DNA of 64,000 nt from NCBI RefSeq assembly GCF_042684365.1, contig NZ_JBHULI010000005.1, positions 1 through 64,000 of the forward strand, written 5' to 3'. A model generated the notes under the pieces. That model did no database searches, had not been told where the DNA came from, and saw only the letters and a list, made by a program, of their open reading frames with translations. Position 1 is the first letter of the stretch. Each line of letters starts with the position of its first letter. Both the position numbers and the translations under genes were made by a program. This DNA is from Gracilimonas halophila (GTDB lineage: Bacteria; Bacteroidota; Rhodothermia; Balneolales; Balneolaceae). This document shows, one piece after another, positions 1 through 9,016 of the stretch.

Positions 1-75
1 CCCATCCCGAACACGGCCGTTAAGCCCTGCAGCGCCGATGGTACTGCAATAGCGGTAGAGTAGGTCGTCGCCTTC
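1..75 (+). rRNA. rrf: 5S ribosomal RNA, 3' part (cut by window start)
   Basis: The first bases match the conserved 5S rRNA core CCCATCCCGAACACGGCCG, followed by GCGCCGATGGTACTGC and the AGAGTAGGTCG 3' region. About the first 40 nt lie outside the window. The exact 3' end cannot be fixed by eye; 72-78 is the plausible range. An intrinsic terminator follows, so this is probably the end of an rRNA operon. Confidence 0.93.
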
Positions 76-90
76 TTCCTTTTTACCCCA

Positions 91-126
91 AGCCTCCCTG
101 GTCTTCCGACCGCGGAGGCTTTTTTT
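91..126 (+). terminator. Intrinsic terminator of the rRNA operon
   Basis: AGCCTCC (91-97) pairs perfectly with GGAGGCT (114-120) and is followed by six T. It lies about 15 nt after the 5S rRNA end. Confidence 0.9.
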
Positions 127-247
127 ATTCATGCAAAGAATTCCCGTTATCTGCTTTTCTTTTTCTTATGTTAATCGAAATTTTATCTTAAATAACTTTC
201 TTATTGTTATGTTGTTAACTGATTGAATATCTATTGCATATAATTAT

Positions 248-2551
248 ATGGGAAAATTCATACTATTCTTTTCTGTTCTATTTCTAAGTGCGCAGTACGG
301 TTGGTCTCAAGAGCTGGACGGTTGGGAAGTCTATCCTTCATTTTCTACTATTGTCAGCTTAACCAGTGATTCGGAAGTAATATATGCAGGTACATTGGGA
401 GGGGTTTTTAAGGTAGAAGACAACGAGCTCATAACAGTAACTACAATGGATGGTCTATATCGATCCAACCCAAGTAGCATAGTTTATGATGTGGAATACG
501 AGAGAATATTCGCCGGGTATATAGATGGGACTATTGATATAATAAATTTCCAGGATAAGAATGTCCAAAGGTTGGAGGATATAAGAAGAGTTGATCGTTT
601 TAGTTCTAAAGGAATCAACGAATTTAAGATCCATGTGGGAGATCTATATGTGGCCACTCAGTTTGGGATTGTAGTTTATGATCTCCAGGATCTGGTTGTT
701 GAAAATAGTTTTGTGCAGATCGGTGATTTTGATATCGGGACGGAGATCAATCAATTGGATATAAAATCAGATTCTATATTGGTTGCTACAGATCAGGGAG
801 CAGGTTTGGCAAGTTTAAATGATAATTTAGATCAGGCAACAAACTGGATAACCTATAACTCCTTCAATGGGTTTAACACAGATCAAATCTCCGACGTGGC
901 TTTTTTTGACGAGGGTAAGTATGCAGTTAATGAGCAAACAGTACTGATATTTCAAAATGGAAGTTGGGAAGAGTTTGAAGCATTCCCTCCTGGAGAAGTT
1001 TTAAATATAAAGACCAACTTAACCGGCGAAATTCTGGGAGCATCGACTTCTACAAGTATTATCACGCTGGATGATCAACAAGAATCAGTAACGGTATCGC
1101 CTGAACTTGAAAGTATTATTACCGATTTTGAGATCCTAAACGGCGAATTGGCAATTGGAACCTCAAATGAAGGTTTAGTTATAGCTAATTTAATGAGTGA
1201 GAACATACAATCTTATTTACCTTCAGGACCCTATCTGAATTTCTTTAACGAAATGGTTATTGATGAAGGTAATCTTGTGGCTGCATCCACTTCAGAATTT
1301 CCAAGTGCAGATATTCTAAACCCGATCAGAAGTTATTATATATATAATGATGGAATTTGGGAAAATTATAACAGGAACACGGCTAGTGAATTGTCAACCG
1401 TTGAGACCGTGTACACAGTTTGCCAAAATGACTCAAGCTATTATTTAGGAAGTTGGGGACATGGTATTATCAAACACGAAAAATCTTCGGATAATATTAC
1501 GGTGTACAATAGCTCAAATTCAAATTTGACGGGAATATTTTCTGATCCGAGTTATGTAGTAATATCCGGGATCGAAAGTGATTCAAGGAATAATGTATGG
1601 GCAGTGTCATACAATTCACAAGATCCTCTTTATGTACAACTTGAGGGGAGTGAACAATGGGACTCATTTCAAAATGTGAGCGGTAGTGATAACTATTATA
1701 AACTATTCATTGATTCTTTTGATCAAAAATGGATATCACTTATTACAACTTCGAATACCGGGTTAGGATTATTGATCATAGACAGTGAAGATGTTGAAAA
1801 CCCTAATGATGACAGATATACTAAATTGACCTCAGGTTCAGGAAATGGCAACCTTCCGGACGATAAGGTAAAAACATTCATCCAGGATAAAAGAGATGAA
1901 GTTTGGATTGGTACCGAACGCGGAATCGCACGATTTGTATTTCCGGAATTAATGATAGAGGGAGGAGCGAATGAGCGAGAAGCTCAATGGCTGATAAATG
2001 AAGACACCACTGCGACTTCAAGGTTTTTGTTACGGGATGTGAATGTATCAGCCATGGCTGTAAATGATGCAAATCAAAAATGGATAGGGAGTGAAAATCA
2101 GGGGTTATGGCTTTTAAATGAAGATGGCAGCAGGATTGAAAAACGATTTACAAGTGAGAACAGTAACTTGATCTCGGATAACATAAACTCTATCGCAATC
2201 GACAACAGTACGGGTGAGGTTTTTATCGCTACTGATCTTGGTTTAGTAAGTTATCAGGATATCCCAAAAGCTCCGGTACCTGAAATGGATAAATTAAAGG
2301 TATACCCTAATCCTTTTCAATATTCCAGACATGATCAAATTTTGATAGAGGGATTGAGCGATGCAACAAGGATCAAAATTATAGGAGTGGATGGTTTTGT
2401 AGTTAATGAATTGAGCGCGCAGGGTGGAAGAATCAGCTGGGACGGATATGATTATAATGGCAACCAATTGGGTTCCGGAGTCTATTTTGTGATAGCATAT
2501 GAAGAGAGCGGAAGAGAGAGGGGACTCGGAAAAGTGGTCATTGTAAGATAG
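248..2551 (+). CDS. porZ: PorZ-like T9SS attachment-complex protein (double propeller plus CTD)
   Basis: This is a predicted surface beta-propeller protein of 767 aa, close to the length of Porphyromonas PorZ. Residues 1-20 are a signal peptide. Many WD/Kelch-like propeller blades follow (Y-AGT-GG-F patterns near residues 45-70 and W-IGTERGIA near 555). The C-terminal ~80 residues are a CTD-like domain with VYPNPF and WDGYDYNGNQLGSGVYF. In the known family, PorZ sits in the T9SS attachment complex and delivers the anionic glycolipid to which sortase PorU joins cargo. It is the first gene of a pair: the next gene starts 2 nt after its stop and encodes a glycosyltransferase, which fits a glycolipid role. 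The gene could be another two-component-type propeller protein; length and architecture favour PorZ. Confidence 0.72.
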   Translation: MGKFILFFSVLFLSAQYGWSQELDGWEVYPSFSTIVSLTSDSEVIYAGTLGGVFKVEDNELITVTTMDGLYRSNPSSIVYDVEYERIFAGYIDGTIDIINFQDKNVQRLEDIRRVDRFSSKGINEFKIHVGDLYVATQFGIVVYDLQDLVVENSFVQIGDFDIGTEINQLDIKSDSILVATDQGAGLASLNDNLDQATNWITYNSFNGFNTDQISDVAFFDEGKYAVNEQTVLIFQNGSWEEFEAFPPGEVLNIKTNLTGEILGASTSTSIITLDDQQESVTVSPELESIITDFEILNGELAIGTSNEGLVIANLMSENIQSYLPSGPYLNFFNEMVIDEGNLVAASTSEFPSADILNPIRSYYIYNDGIWENYNRNTASELSTVETVYTVCQNDSSYYLGSWGHGIIKHEKSSDNITVYNSSNSNLTGIFSDPSYVVISGIESDSRNNVWAVSYNSQDPLYVQLEGSEQWDSFQNVSGSDNYYKLFIDSFDQKWISLITTSNTGLGLLIIDSEDVENPNDDRYTKLTSGSGNGNLPDDKVKTFIQDKRDEVWIGTERGIARFVFPELMIEGGANEREAQWLINEDTTATSRFLLRDVNVSAMAVNDANQKWIGSENQGLWLLNEDGSRIEKRFTSENSNLISDNINSIAIDNSTGEVFIATDLGLVSYQDIPKAPVPEMDKLKVYPNPFQYSRHDQILIEGLSDATRIKIIGVDGFVVNELSAQGGRISWDGYDYNGNQLGSGVYFVIAYEESGRERGLGKVVIVR

Positions 2552-2553
2552 CA

Positions 2554-4629
2554 TTGAGTTCTCAAAATCCACATATCTCAGTTATCATAGTTAATTATAA
2601 GGTGAAGGAGTATATAGCGAACCTCCTGAACTCGATCAAAAAAGCTCAGCATGATTTAAAGCTTGAGATCTTTGTAGTTGATAATGCATCTGGAGATGAC
2701 TCGATCTCATATTTAGAAGAGCATTTTCCTGAAGTACATTACATCGCAAATCAAGAAAATATTGGCTTTGGAAGAGCAAACAATCAGGCTTTAAAGCAAG
2801 CTAAGGGTGAATATACCCTCATCATAAATCCTGACACTTTAGTGAGCGAGGATACGCTGGAAGTACTGATAAAGCACATGGAGGCAAACCCTGAATGTGG
2901 TGCTGCTGGTTGCAAGATCTTAAGTCCTGATGGCGAGTTTGCAAGAGAATGCAGAAGATCAATCCCCGATGTAAGATCAGCGATCTTCCGAGTGCTTTCA
3001 TTGGATTCTTTGTTCCCTCATAGCAAATTATTCGGGAAAAGATATCTGGGCTGGTTACCTGAAACAGAATCTAACCAAGTTCCCGTCATAAGCGGGTCAT
3101 GTATGTTTTGGCGCACGTCTCTGTTAAAGGAACTCGGTGGGTTTGATGAAGATTTTTTCATGTATGGTGAAGATGATGATCTCTGTTATAGAGTTCAGGA
3201 AACACCTTACCATATCGATTATGTTTCGGAAACCTCCATCATTCATTACAAAGGGGAAAGCGCGAAGAAAGGAGATCTCAAACACATTCGCATATTCAAT
3301 AAAGGCTTATATACATTCTTTGAAAAACATTACAGCTATAAATACAGCATCTTTTCAAAGACACTGATCTATATAGCCACATGGCTGAAGACGATCCTGA
3401 ATTTATTCACTTCAAATACCAGGAAGATACGATCAGTAATAATTGATCTTCTTATACTCAATCTTTCTATAGCTGTGGGTTTTGTAGTCAGGTACGCTTT
3501 ATTGGGAGAGAATATAATCAACCCTGAAGGTGTAAAATATTTATGGATCAATATCCTTGGATCTATTTCATATTTAATAAGCGGTAGTATATTTGGATTG
3601 TTCAGACAAAACAGGGAGTCAATTTCACGTACACTGAAAGCTCTTACGTTAACCTACGCAGGAGTTGTTGTTATAACGTTTTTTGTCAGAAATTTGGCAT
3701 ATACCCGGTTGGGACTTATTCTCGGTTTTATTTTTGGGGTGATATTTTTTGTAGTTCATAAGCTGTTAAACATAAACAGGTTTGGGAAAGATCATCAGCG
3801 AGGTAAGGTTAAGACTGCAAGAGTGTTGATCGTAGGTGATACTGAACATACGGCTGAGATTAAATCAAGAATACATTCCAGACCGGACTGGAATTATCAA
3901 ATTATAGGTAATGTATCAGTGAATGAGGAGACTTTCGATTCTGAACGGCTGGGAAGTGTGGTTCAGCTGAAAGAGCTTGTTAAAGCTTATCATGCAGATC
4001 AGGTGTTCTTTGCATTGAACAGTATAAGCTATAAAGAAATGTTAATGAAGATATCTGAGCTGCAAGGTGAAGGTCTGATTTTTAAATTGATACCCGATTC
4101 TATGGACTTTATTCTTGGGAAATCAAATGTAGAGTATATGGAAGCAGTGCCATTGGTTGAGGTCGAATTCAAATATTCAAATCCATTTAATCAAATGCTT
4201 AAGAGGCTAATGGATCTTGCAGTTGCCATTCCGCTTTACCTGATTTTGCTGTTTTTTACCTGGCCGGCTCTATTATTCAAGGACAAAGCTTCCCAAAGTT
4301 TTGATGATATCAAACTATATTCACCTGTAACAAAGCATTCCTGGAAAAACAGGCTAAGATTGCTGGGATATGTGATCCTGGGAAGATTAAGTTTAGTAGG
4401 TGCTCCAATAAAATCATCGAATTCTGAAAAAGTGGCAAAAAAAGGGATCACCGGAATCATTCAGATCAACAGTAATAAGATCAGCACTGAAGAAGAAGCA
4501 GAAAATTTCGCATTATACTATTTGCAGAACTATTCCGTGTGGATGGATATTGATATCATCCTCAAAACTATATTTAATCAGCCACATCCGCTGGAGATCT
4601 TGGAAGAACGGGATCTGGCAAAATCTTAG
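2554..4629 (+). CDS. GT2 glycosyltransferase fused to a degenerate polyprenyl sugar-phosphotransferase
   Basis: This is a two-part envelope protein of 691 aa with a TTG start 2 nt after the porZ stop, so it is probably co-translated. Residues 8-240 are a WbbL-like GT2 domain with SVIIVNYK, DNASGDD (43-49), NPDTL (92-96) and MYGEDDDLCYR (about 200). Several membrane segments (about 270-410), a Rossmann-like domain beginning RVLIVGD, and a C-terminal region homologous to WbaP/WcaJ-type phosphoglycosyl transferases (KRLMDLAVAIPLYLIL) follow. The KFR-M motif and the catalytic Asp-Glu of the DE-PQ motif are missing; NRLRLLGYVILGRLSLVGAP occupies that place. The second half is therefore probably non-catalytic, a scaffold or membrane anchor. 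The intact paralogue is the gene at 5846. The 3' end overlaps convergent tgt by 4 bp. Confidence 0.8.
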   Translation: MSSQNPHISVIIVNYKVKEYIANLLNSIKKAQHDLKLEIFVVDNASGDDSISYLEEHFPEVHYIANQENIGFGRANNQALKQAKGEYTLIINPDTLVSEDTLEVLIKHMEANPECGAAGCKILSPDGEFARECRRSIPDVRSAIFRVLSLDSLFPHSKLFGKRYLGWLPETESNQVPVISGSCMFWRTSLLKELGGFDEDFFMYGEDDDLCYRVQETPYHIDYVSETSIIHYKGESAKKGDLKHIRIFNKGLYTFFEKHYSYKYSIFSKTLIYIATWLKTILNLFTSNTRKIRSVIIDLLILNLSIAVGFVVRYALLGENIINPEGVKYLWINILGSISYLISGSIFGLFRQNRESISRTLKALTLTYAGVVVITFFVRNLAYTRLGLILGFIFGVIFFVVHKLLNINRFGKDHQRGKVKTARVLIVGDTEHTAEIKSRIHSRPDWNYQIIGNVSVNEETFDSERLGSVVQLKELVKAYHADQVFFALNSISYKEMLMKISELQGEGLIFKLIPDSMDFILGKSNVEYMEAVPLVEVEFKYSNPFNQMLKRLMDLAVAIPLYLILLFFTWPALLFKDKASQSFDDIKLYSPVTKHSWKNRLRLLGYVILGRLSLVGAPIKSSNSEKVAKKGITGIIQINSNKISTEEEAENFALYYLQNYSVWMDIDIILKTIFNQPHPLEILEERDLAKS

Positions 4630-5753
4630 ATCCGCTGCTCCAGTTGCTCCACCATTCCGGGATACCATTCTCCAAATGTATCATCTGCAATCCGCTTTCT
4701 AACTTCTTCCATCAGCCAGAGATAAAAGGTTAGGTTATGAATGGAGGCCAGCACTAATCCAAAGATCTCATTGTTTCTGATAAGGTGATGGATATAGGCC
4801 ATGGAATACTTACTGCAAAGGTCACTGGGAAAATCAGGATCTAAATGATCATGATGATTTTTCCATTGTGCATTTCGGATATTAACCCGTCCATTTTTAG
4901 TGAAAATAGTTCCGTTACGGGCATTTCGGGTTGGCATCACACAGTCAAACATATCAACTCCTCGAGCAACTCCTTCCAATAAATTCGCAGGTGTACCTAC
5001 CCCCATCAGGTAACGGGCTTTGTCTTTTGGTAGATAATCAGTATTCAAGTCCGTGAATTCATACATCAATTCGATGGGTTCTCCAACACTGAGTCCTCCA
5101 ATCGCTATTCCTTCAAAGTCCTGATCAGCCATAAATTTAGAAGACTCAATTCTCAGATCTTTATAGGTACCACCCTGAACGATCCCAAACTGAGCTTGCT
5201 TATGGCCATATAAAGGTTCTGTTTCTAAGAAAGCCTTTCGTCCTCTTTTGGCCCAGCGATGGGTGAGTTCCATAGATTTTTTTGCATACTCATAGGAACT
5301 TGGATAAGGGGGGCATTCATCAAGCAACATCATGATATCGGAACCTAAAATACGTTGTGTTTCCACGACATTTTCCGGAGTGAAGGAATGCTTTGACCCA
5401 TCAATGTGGCTTTGGAAATGGGCACCTTCTTCATCGAGATCCCTGATGTCAGAAAGTGAAAATATCTGGTATCCGCCGGAGTCGGTTAGGATGGGAAGAT
5501 CCCATTGCATAAAAGCATGTAGTCCGCCGGCTTCTTTGATGATATCACACCCGGGCCGCAGGTACAAATGATAGGTGTTTCCTAAAATGATCTGAGCTTT
5601 TATCTGCTCTATCAATGTATCCTGTGAAACACCTTTTACCGTACCCAATGTGCCAACCGGCATGAAGATGGGGGTTTGAATAGAGCCGTGGTCAGTTTTT
5701 AATTCTCCAAGTCGTGCTTTGGTGGTCGAACAAGTCTGTTTTAGTTCGTACAA
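4626..5753 (-). CDS. tgt: Queuine/preQ1 tRNA-guanine transglycosylase
   Basis: This enzyme exchanges guanine 34 for the queuosine precursor preQ1 in GUN-anticodon tRNAs. It is 375 aa, the usual length. Visible motifs are LTDSGGYQIFSL (base binding, general acid Asp), QGGTY, GGLSVGEP, and FDCVMPTRNARNGT with the nucleophilic Asp. The zinc site is incomplete: where most bacteria have C-x-C-x2-C, this protein has DPDFPSDLCSKYS, so two cysteines are replaced. The last Cys and the His of HNLTFY remain. Bacteroidota Tgt proteins are known to lack these cysteines, so this is probably a clade variant rather than damage. It is transcribed alone and faces the GT2 fusion, with a 4-bp overlap of stops. 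Confidence 0.95.
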   Translation of the reverse strand: MYELKQTCSTTKARLGELKTDHGSIQTPIFMPVGTLGTVKGVSQDTLIEQIKAQIILGNTYHLYLRPGCDIIKEAGGLHAFMQWDLPILTDSGGYQIFSLSDIRDLDEEGAHFQSHIDGSKHSFTPENVVETQRILGSDIMMLLDECPPYPSSYEYAKKSMELTHRWAKRGRKAFLETEPLYGHKQAQFGIVQGGTYKDLRIESSKFMADQDFEGIAIGGLSVGEPIELMYEFTDLNTDYLPKDKARYLMGVGTPANLLEGVARGVDMFDCVMPTRNARNGTIFTKNGRVNIRNAQWKNHHDHLDPDFPSDLCSKYSMAYIHHLIRNNEIFGLVLASIHNLTFYLWLMEEVRKRIADDTFGEWYPGMVEQLEQRI

Positions 5754-5845
5754 TCTAAATAAATTTAAAGTTTATGGTGTTATGCAGCCTATCCAAAATT
5801 CCTTATTTTGGCATCTTAAAATAAAGAGGCTAAGTATAAAACAAC

Positions 5846-7255
5846 GTGTTTAAGTTAAAAAGATATCGGGAAGTTATTTTTACCAGTATTCTGGATTTTA
5901 TGATCATCCTGGCCGGATGGTTTTTATTCCATATCAATTATCCCGATAGCATGAGCATTCTCATCAGATACGTTGATATTGGTTTTTTTGGACAGGGTAT
6001 GGTCATAAGCATGTATTGGCTCGTTATTTTTGTGGTGATGGGGGCTTATAAAAAACTGTACTTGGTATCAAGGCTGGATGAATTCTTAAATGTGTTGAAA
6101 GCCAGTATACTTGGAGTTTTGATCCTATTTTTTATTACCGAGCAAACCGGGGAGATCTCGATCGAAGATCAACGGAGTATTGTGAGTTTATATGGGGCCA
6201 CAATTTTTGGATTGTTAGCCTTAAACCGTTTCATCATCAGAACTATTCAAAGGTATTTTGCTCAACATGGAAAGGGACTGCATCGGGCTATTATTATAGG
6301 AACCGGGCATGCTGCAAAAATGGCGTATGATGACCTAAAGAGAAATAAAACTCTGGGAATGGAAGTGCTTGGTTTTATTCAATTCAATGGGAAGGCCCCT
6401 GACAGCTCAGTAGGAATAAAAGAAAGTGAGGTGCTTGGAAGTCTGGATCAGATCGGCCGGATAATGAACGAGTGGCAAATACAAGAAGTATTGGTGGCCC
6501 TGGAACCTGAAAGTAAACAAGACCTGGTTGATGTTATTTCTGAAGTCGACTCCCCTGACATTTCACTTAAATTACTTCCTGATTTCTATCAAATGGTAAG
6601 CGGACTCAGTAAAACAAATCAGATTTTTGGTCTTCCATTAATAGAAGTATCCCCGGAACCAATGCCTTTTTGGGAAAAGACCACAAAACGTTTGTTTGAC
6701 ATTTTGGTTTCATTGATCGCCCTTGTTATTACTTTACCTATTATATTAGTGGTTAGTATTGCAGTAAAATTTACTTCAAAAGGTGGTATTATTTTCCGGC
6801 AGGTTAGAGTCGGGATGAATGGCAAAACGTTTACCATATTGAAATTCCGAACCATGTATGAAAATGCAGAAGAAAACACGGGTCCGGTATGGGCTGAAGA
6901 GAATGACCCCAGGGTAACAAAGGTTGGATACTGGTTAAGGAAGCTCCGGATTGATGAGATACCACAATTTATTAACGTTCTTAAAGGTGATATGAGTTTG
7001 GTGGGACCACGACCGGAACGCCCTCACTTTGTAAAACAATTTACTGAACAAATACCTTTATATACACGTAGGCTCAGGGTAAGACCGGGTATTACCGGCT
7101 GGGCTCAAGTAAAATGGAAGTACGGAGGCTCGTTGGATACCGTTCGGGAAAAAACCAAATACGATCTTTTTTATATCGAAAACGCATCATTAAAGATGGA
7201 CGCAAAAATATTGATAAATACTATTCTCACCATAATAAAAGGACAGGGACAATAG
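5846..7255 (+). CDS. Polyprenyl-phosphate sugar-1-phosphate transferase, intact
   Basis: This membrane enzyme starts a surface glycan by moving a sugar-1-phosphate from a nucleotide sugar to undecaprenyl phosphate. It is 469 aa with a GTG start. N-terminal membrane helices are followed by a Rossmann-like domain (AIIIGTGHAAKMA), then the catalytic domain beginning KRLFDILVSLIAL. The motifs IFRQVRVG, KFRTM (about 333) and DEIPQFINVLKGDMSLVGPRPERP (about 369-392) are intact, as is PGITGWAQV. This contrasts with the degenerate copy fused to the GT2 at 2554. It forms a pair with the mannosyltransferase-like gene that starts 2 nt after its stop. The sugar cannot be read from the sequence. Involvement in O-antigen- or A-LPS-like glycolipid is inferred from the PorZ neighbourhood. 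Confidence 0.9.
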   Translation: MFKLKRYREVIFTSILDFMIILAGWFLFHINYPDSMSILIRYVDIGFFGQGMVISMYWLVIFVVMGAYKKLYLVSRLDEFLNVLKASILGVLILFFITEQTGEISIEDQRSIVSLYGATIFGLLALNRFIIRTIQRYFAQHGKGLHRAIIIGTGHAAKMAYDDLKRNKTLGMEVLGFIQFNGKAPDSSVGIKESEVLGSLDQIGRIMNEWQIQEVLVALEPESKQDLVDVISEVDSPDISLKLLPDFYQMVSGLSKTNQIFGLPLIEVSPEPMPFWEKTTKRLFDILVSLIALVITLPIILVVSIAVKFTSKGGIIFRQVRVGMNGKTFTILKFRTMYENAEENTGPVWAEENDPRVTKVGYWLRKLRIDEIPQFINVLKGDMSLVGPRPERPHFVKQFTEQIPLYTRRLRVRPGITGWAQVKWKYGGSLDTVREKTKYDLFYIENASLKMDAKILINTILTIIKGQGQ

Positions 7256-7257
7256 TG

Positions 7258-7986
7258 ATGGCTTCAGATACTTTGATCGTTATTCCCACATATAATGAAG
7301 CACATAACATTGAACGGCTCATCGATAAACTTATGGAGTTGGCTAATAAAGTAGATGTTTTGGTAATTGATGATGGCTCTCCTGATAAAACAGCTGACTT
7401 TGTAAAAAATGCACAGACAAAATTTCAGGATAGAGTAGCCTTGATTGAACGTCCAGGGAAATTAGGACTGGGAACAGCTTATGTAAAAGGATTTGAATAC
7501 GCTTTAGATAAAAAGTACCAATACATTTGCGAAATGGATGCAGATTTTTCACATGACCCTGAAGATGCAGATCGGCTCATAAATGAAGTCAGATCAGGAA
7601 ACGCTGATGTGGCTATAGGATCTAGGTATAAAAATGGGATCAGTATTATTAATTGGCCGCTCAGCCGACTTATACTTTCATATTGTGCTAATATTTATGC
7701 CAGTACCATTACAGGCCTGCCGATTTTTGATACCACCGCCGGTTTTAAGTGTATTCACCGAAAAGTACTTGAAAAAATTTCGATAGATCGAATAAAGTCG
7801 AACGGATATGCTTTCCAGATAGAGTTACACTTCAGAGCGTGGAAAGCAGGGTTCAATTTAAAAGAAGTCTCGATCGTGTTCCGTGAAAGGGAAGAAGGTG
7901 TATCAAAAATGTCTAAGGCTATTGTGAGGGAGGCTATTTGGCGGGTTTGGGCATTAAAATTTCGAAGTATTTTCGGAACACTTTGA
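7258..7986 (+). CDS. Polyprenol monophosphomannose synthase-like GT2
   Basis: This is a single-domain GT2 of 242 aa in the dolichyl/polyprenyl-phosphate mannosyltransferase group, which loads a hexose from a nucleotide sugar onto a lipid phosphate carrier. Motifs visible are LIVIPTYNEAHN at the N terminus, VIDDGSPDKT, and EMDADFSHDP (metal-binding DxD region). The end, SIVFREREEGVSKMS, is typical of the family. No C-terminal membrane domain is present, so it belongs to the soluble or peripheral type. I chose the ATG at 7258, just after the preceding stop; the open frame extends further upstream but would overlap the sugar transferase. Operon partner of the gene at 5846. Confidence 0.85.
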   Translation: MASDTLIVIPTYNEAHNIERLIDKLMELANKVDVLVIDDGSPDKTADFVKNAQTKFQDRVALIERPGKLGLGTAYVKGFEYALDKKYQYICEMDADFSHDPEDADRLINEVRSGNADVAIGSRYKNGISIINWPLSRLILSYCANIYASTITGLPIFDTTAGFKCIHRKVLEKISIDRIKSNGYAFQIELHFRAWKAGFNLKEVSIVFREREEGVSKMSKAIVREAIWRVWALKFRSIFGTL

Positions 7987-8054
7987 ACATACTTACGTTC
8001 TCACCTCAGTACAAGATTACTTATATTGTTTCAGATTAAAACTAAAAAGCAGAT

Positions 8055-9011
8055 ATGCAGTATTTAGATTTTGAACAACCCATTGCAGAATTAGAGAGTA
8101 AAATTGAAGAGCTTAAAAACCTCTCAAATGTAAGCGATGGGGTACTTGATAAAGAAATCGACAGTCTAAGAAAGCGAGTTGACAAGCTTCGAAAATCCAT
8201 ATTTACTAATCTTACAAGATGGCAACGTGTACAGCTTGCACGCCATCCCGATCGGCCATATACCCTTGATTATATTTTCAAGATGACCGAAAACTTCGTG
8301 GAACTGCACGGAGATCGCTACCATGCCGATGATAAAGCAATTGTGGGTGGATTTGCGACTATTGATGGGCAGTCGGTAATGATAATCGGTCATCAAAAAG
8401 GGCGAGATACTACCAGTAGAAAATACCGGAATTTTGGAATGGCGAATCCGGAAGGATATCGTAAAGCCCATCGCCTTATGAAACTTGCTGAGAAATTTGA
8501 TGTCCCGATCATAACTCTTTTGGATACACCGGGTGCCTATCCGGGACTGGAAGCAGAAGAGCGGGGACAAGCAGAGGCCATAGCAAAGAATTTGAAAATG
8601 ATGGCTATGCTGAAAGTACCTTTTATTACTATCGTGATTGGTGAAGGCGCCAGTGGCGGTGCAATCGGAATTGGTATGGGTAACGAGGTATATATGATGG
8701 AAAATACCTGGTATTCAGTGATCTCCCCTGAATCTTGCTCATCCATTTTATGGAAAACCTGGGACTATAAAGAACAGGCTGCTGCAGTGTTAAAATTGAC
8801 AGCACCGGATCTTAAAGAACTCAAAGTTGTTGATGGCGTGATACCGGAACCATTGGGGGGAGCTCATCGAGATCATGAGATGTCAGCGGAGGCTGTCAAA
8901 AAGCAGATTTTGCAAAGTTTGAAAAGACTGAAAAAACTAAAACCGGAAAAGCTAATCGAACAGCGAATCGAAAAATATGCATCTATGGGTGCATGGAAAA
9001 CGGTTAAATAG
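8055..9011 (+). CDS. accA: Acetyl-CoA carboxylase carboxyltransferase subunit alpha
   Basis: This is the alpha half of the carboxyltransferase that transfers CO2 from biotin on AccB to acetyl-CoA in fatty-acid synthesis. Its partner is AccD, not in the window. It has 318 aa, the normal length. An N-terminal helical part (residues 1-60) begins with FEQPIAELESKIEELK. The crotonase fold follows, with RPYTLDYI, FAELHGDR-like FVELHGDRYHADD, GHQKGRDT, LLDTPGAYPG and GEGASGGAIGI, the oxyanion-hole glycines. The thioesterase gene begins 5 nt downstream, so the two are probably co-transcribed. Confidence 0.97.
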   Translation: MQYLDFEQPIAELESKIEELKNLSNVSDGVLDKEIDSLRKRVDKLRKSIFTNLTRWQRVQLARHPDRPYTLDYIFKMTENFVELHGDRYHADDKAIVGGFATIDGQSVMIIGHQKGRDTTSRKYRNFGMANPEGYRKAHRLMKLAEKFDVPIITLLDTPGAYPGLEAEERGQAEAIAKNLKMMAMLKVPFITIVIGEGASGGAIGIGMGNEVYMMENTWYSVISPESCSSILWKTWDYKEQAAAVLKLTAPDLKELKVVDGVIPEPLGGAHRDHEMSAEAVKKQILQSLKRLKKLKPEKLIEQRIEKYASMGAWKTVK

Positions 9012-9016
9012 TCGCT

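Noticed and set aside
7114..7257. Longer N terminus for the mannosyltransferase
   Set aside because: It would overlap the sugar transferase gene, and the GT2 fold begins right after the ATG at 7258.
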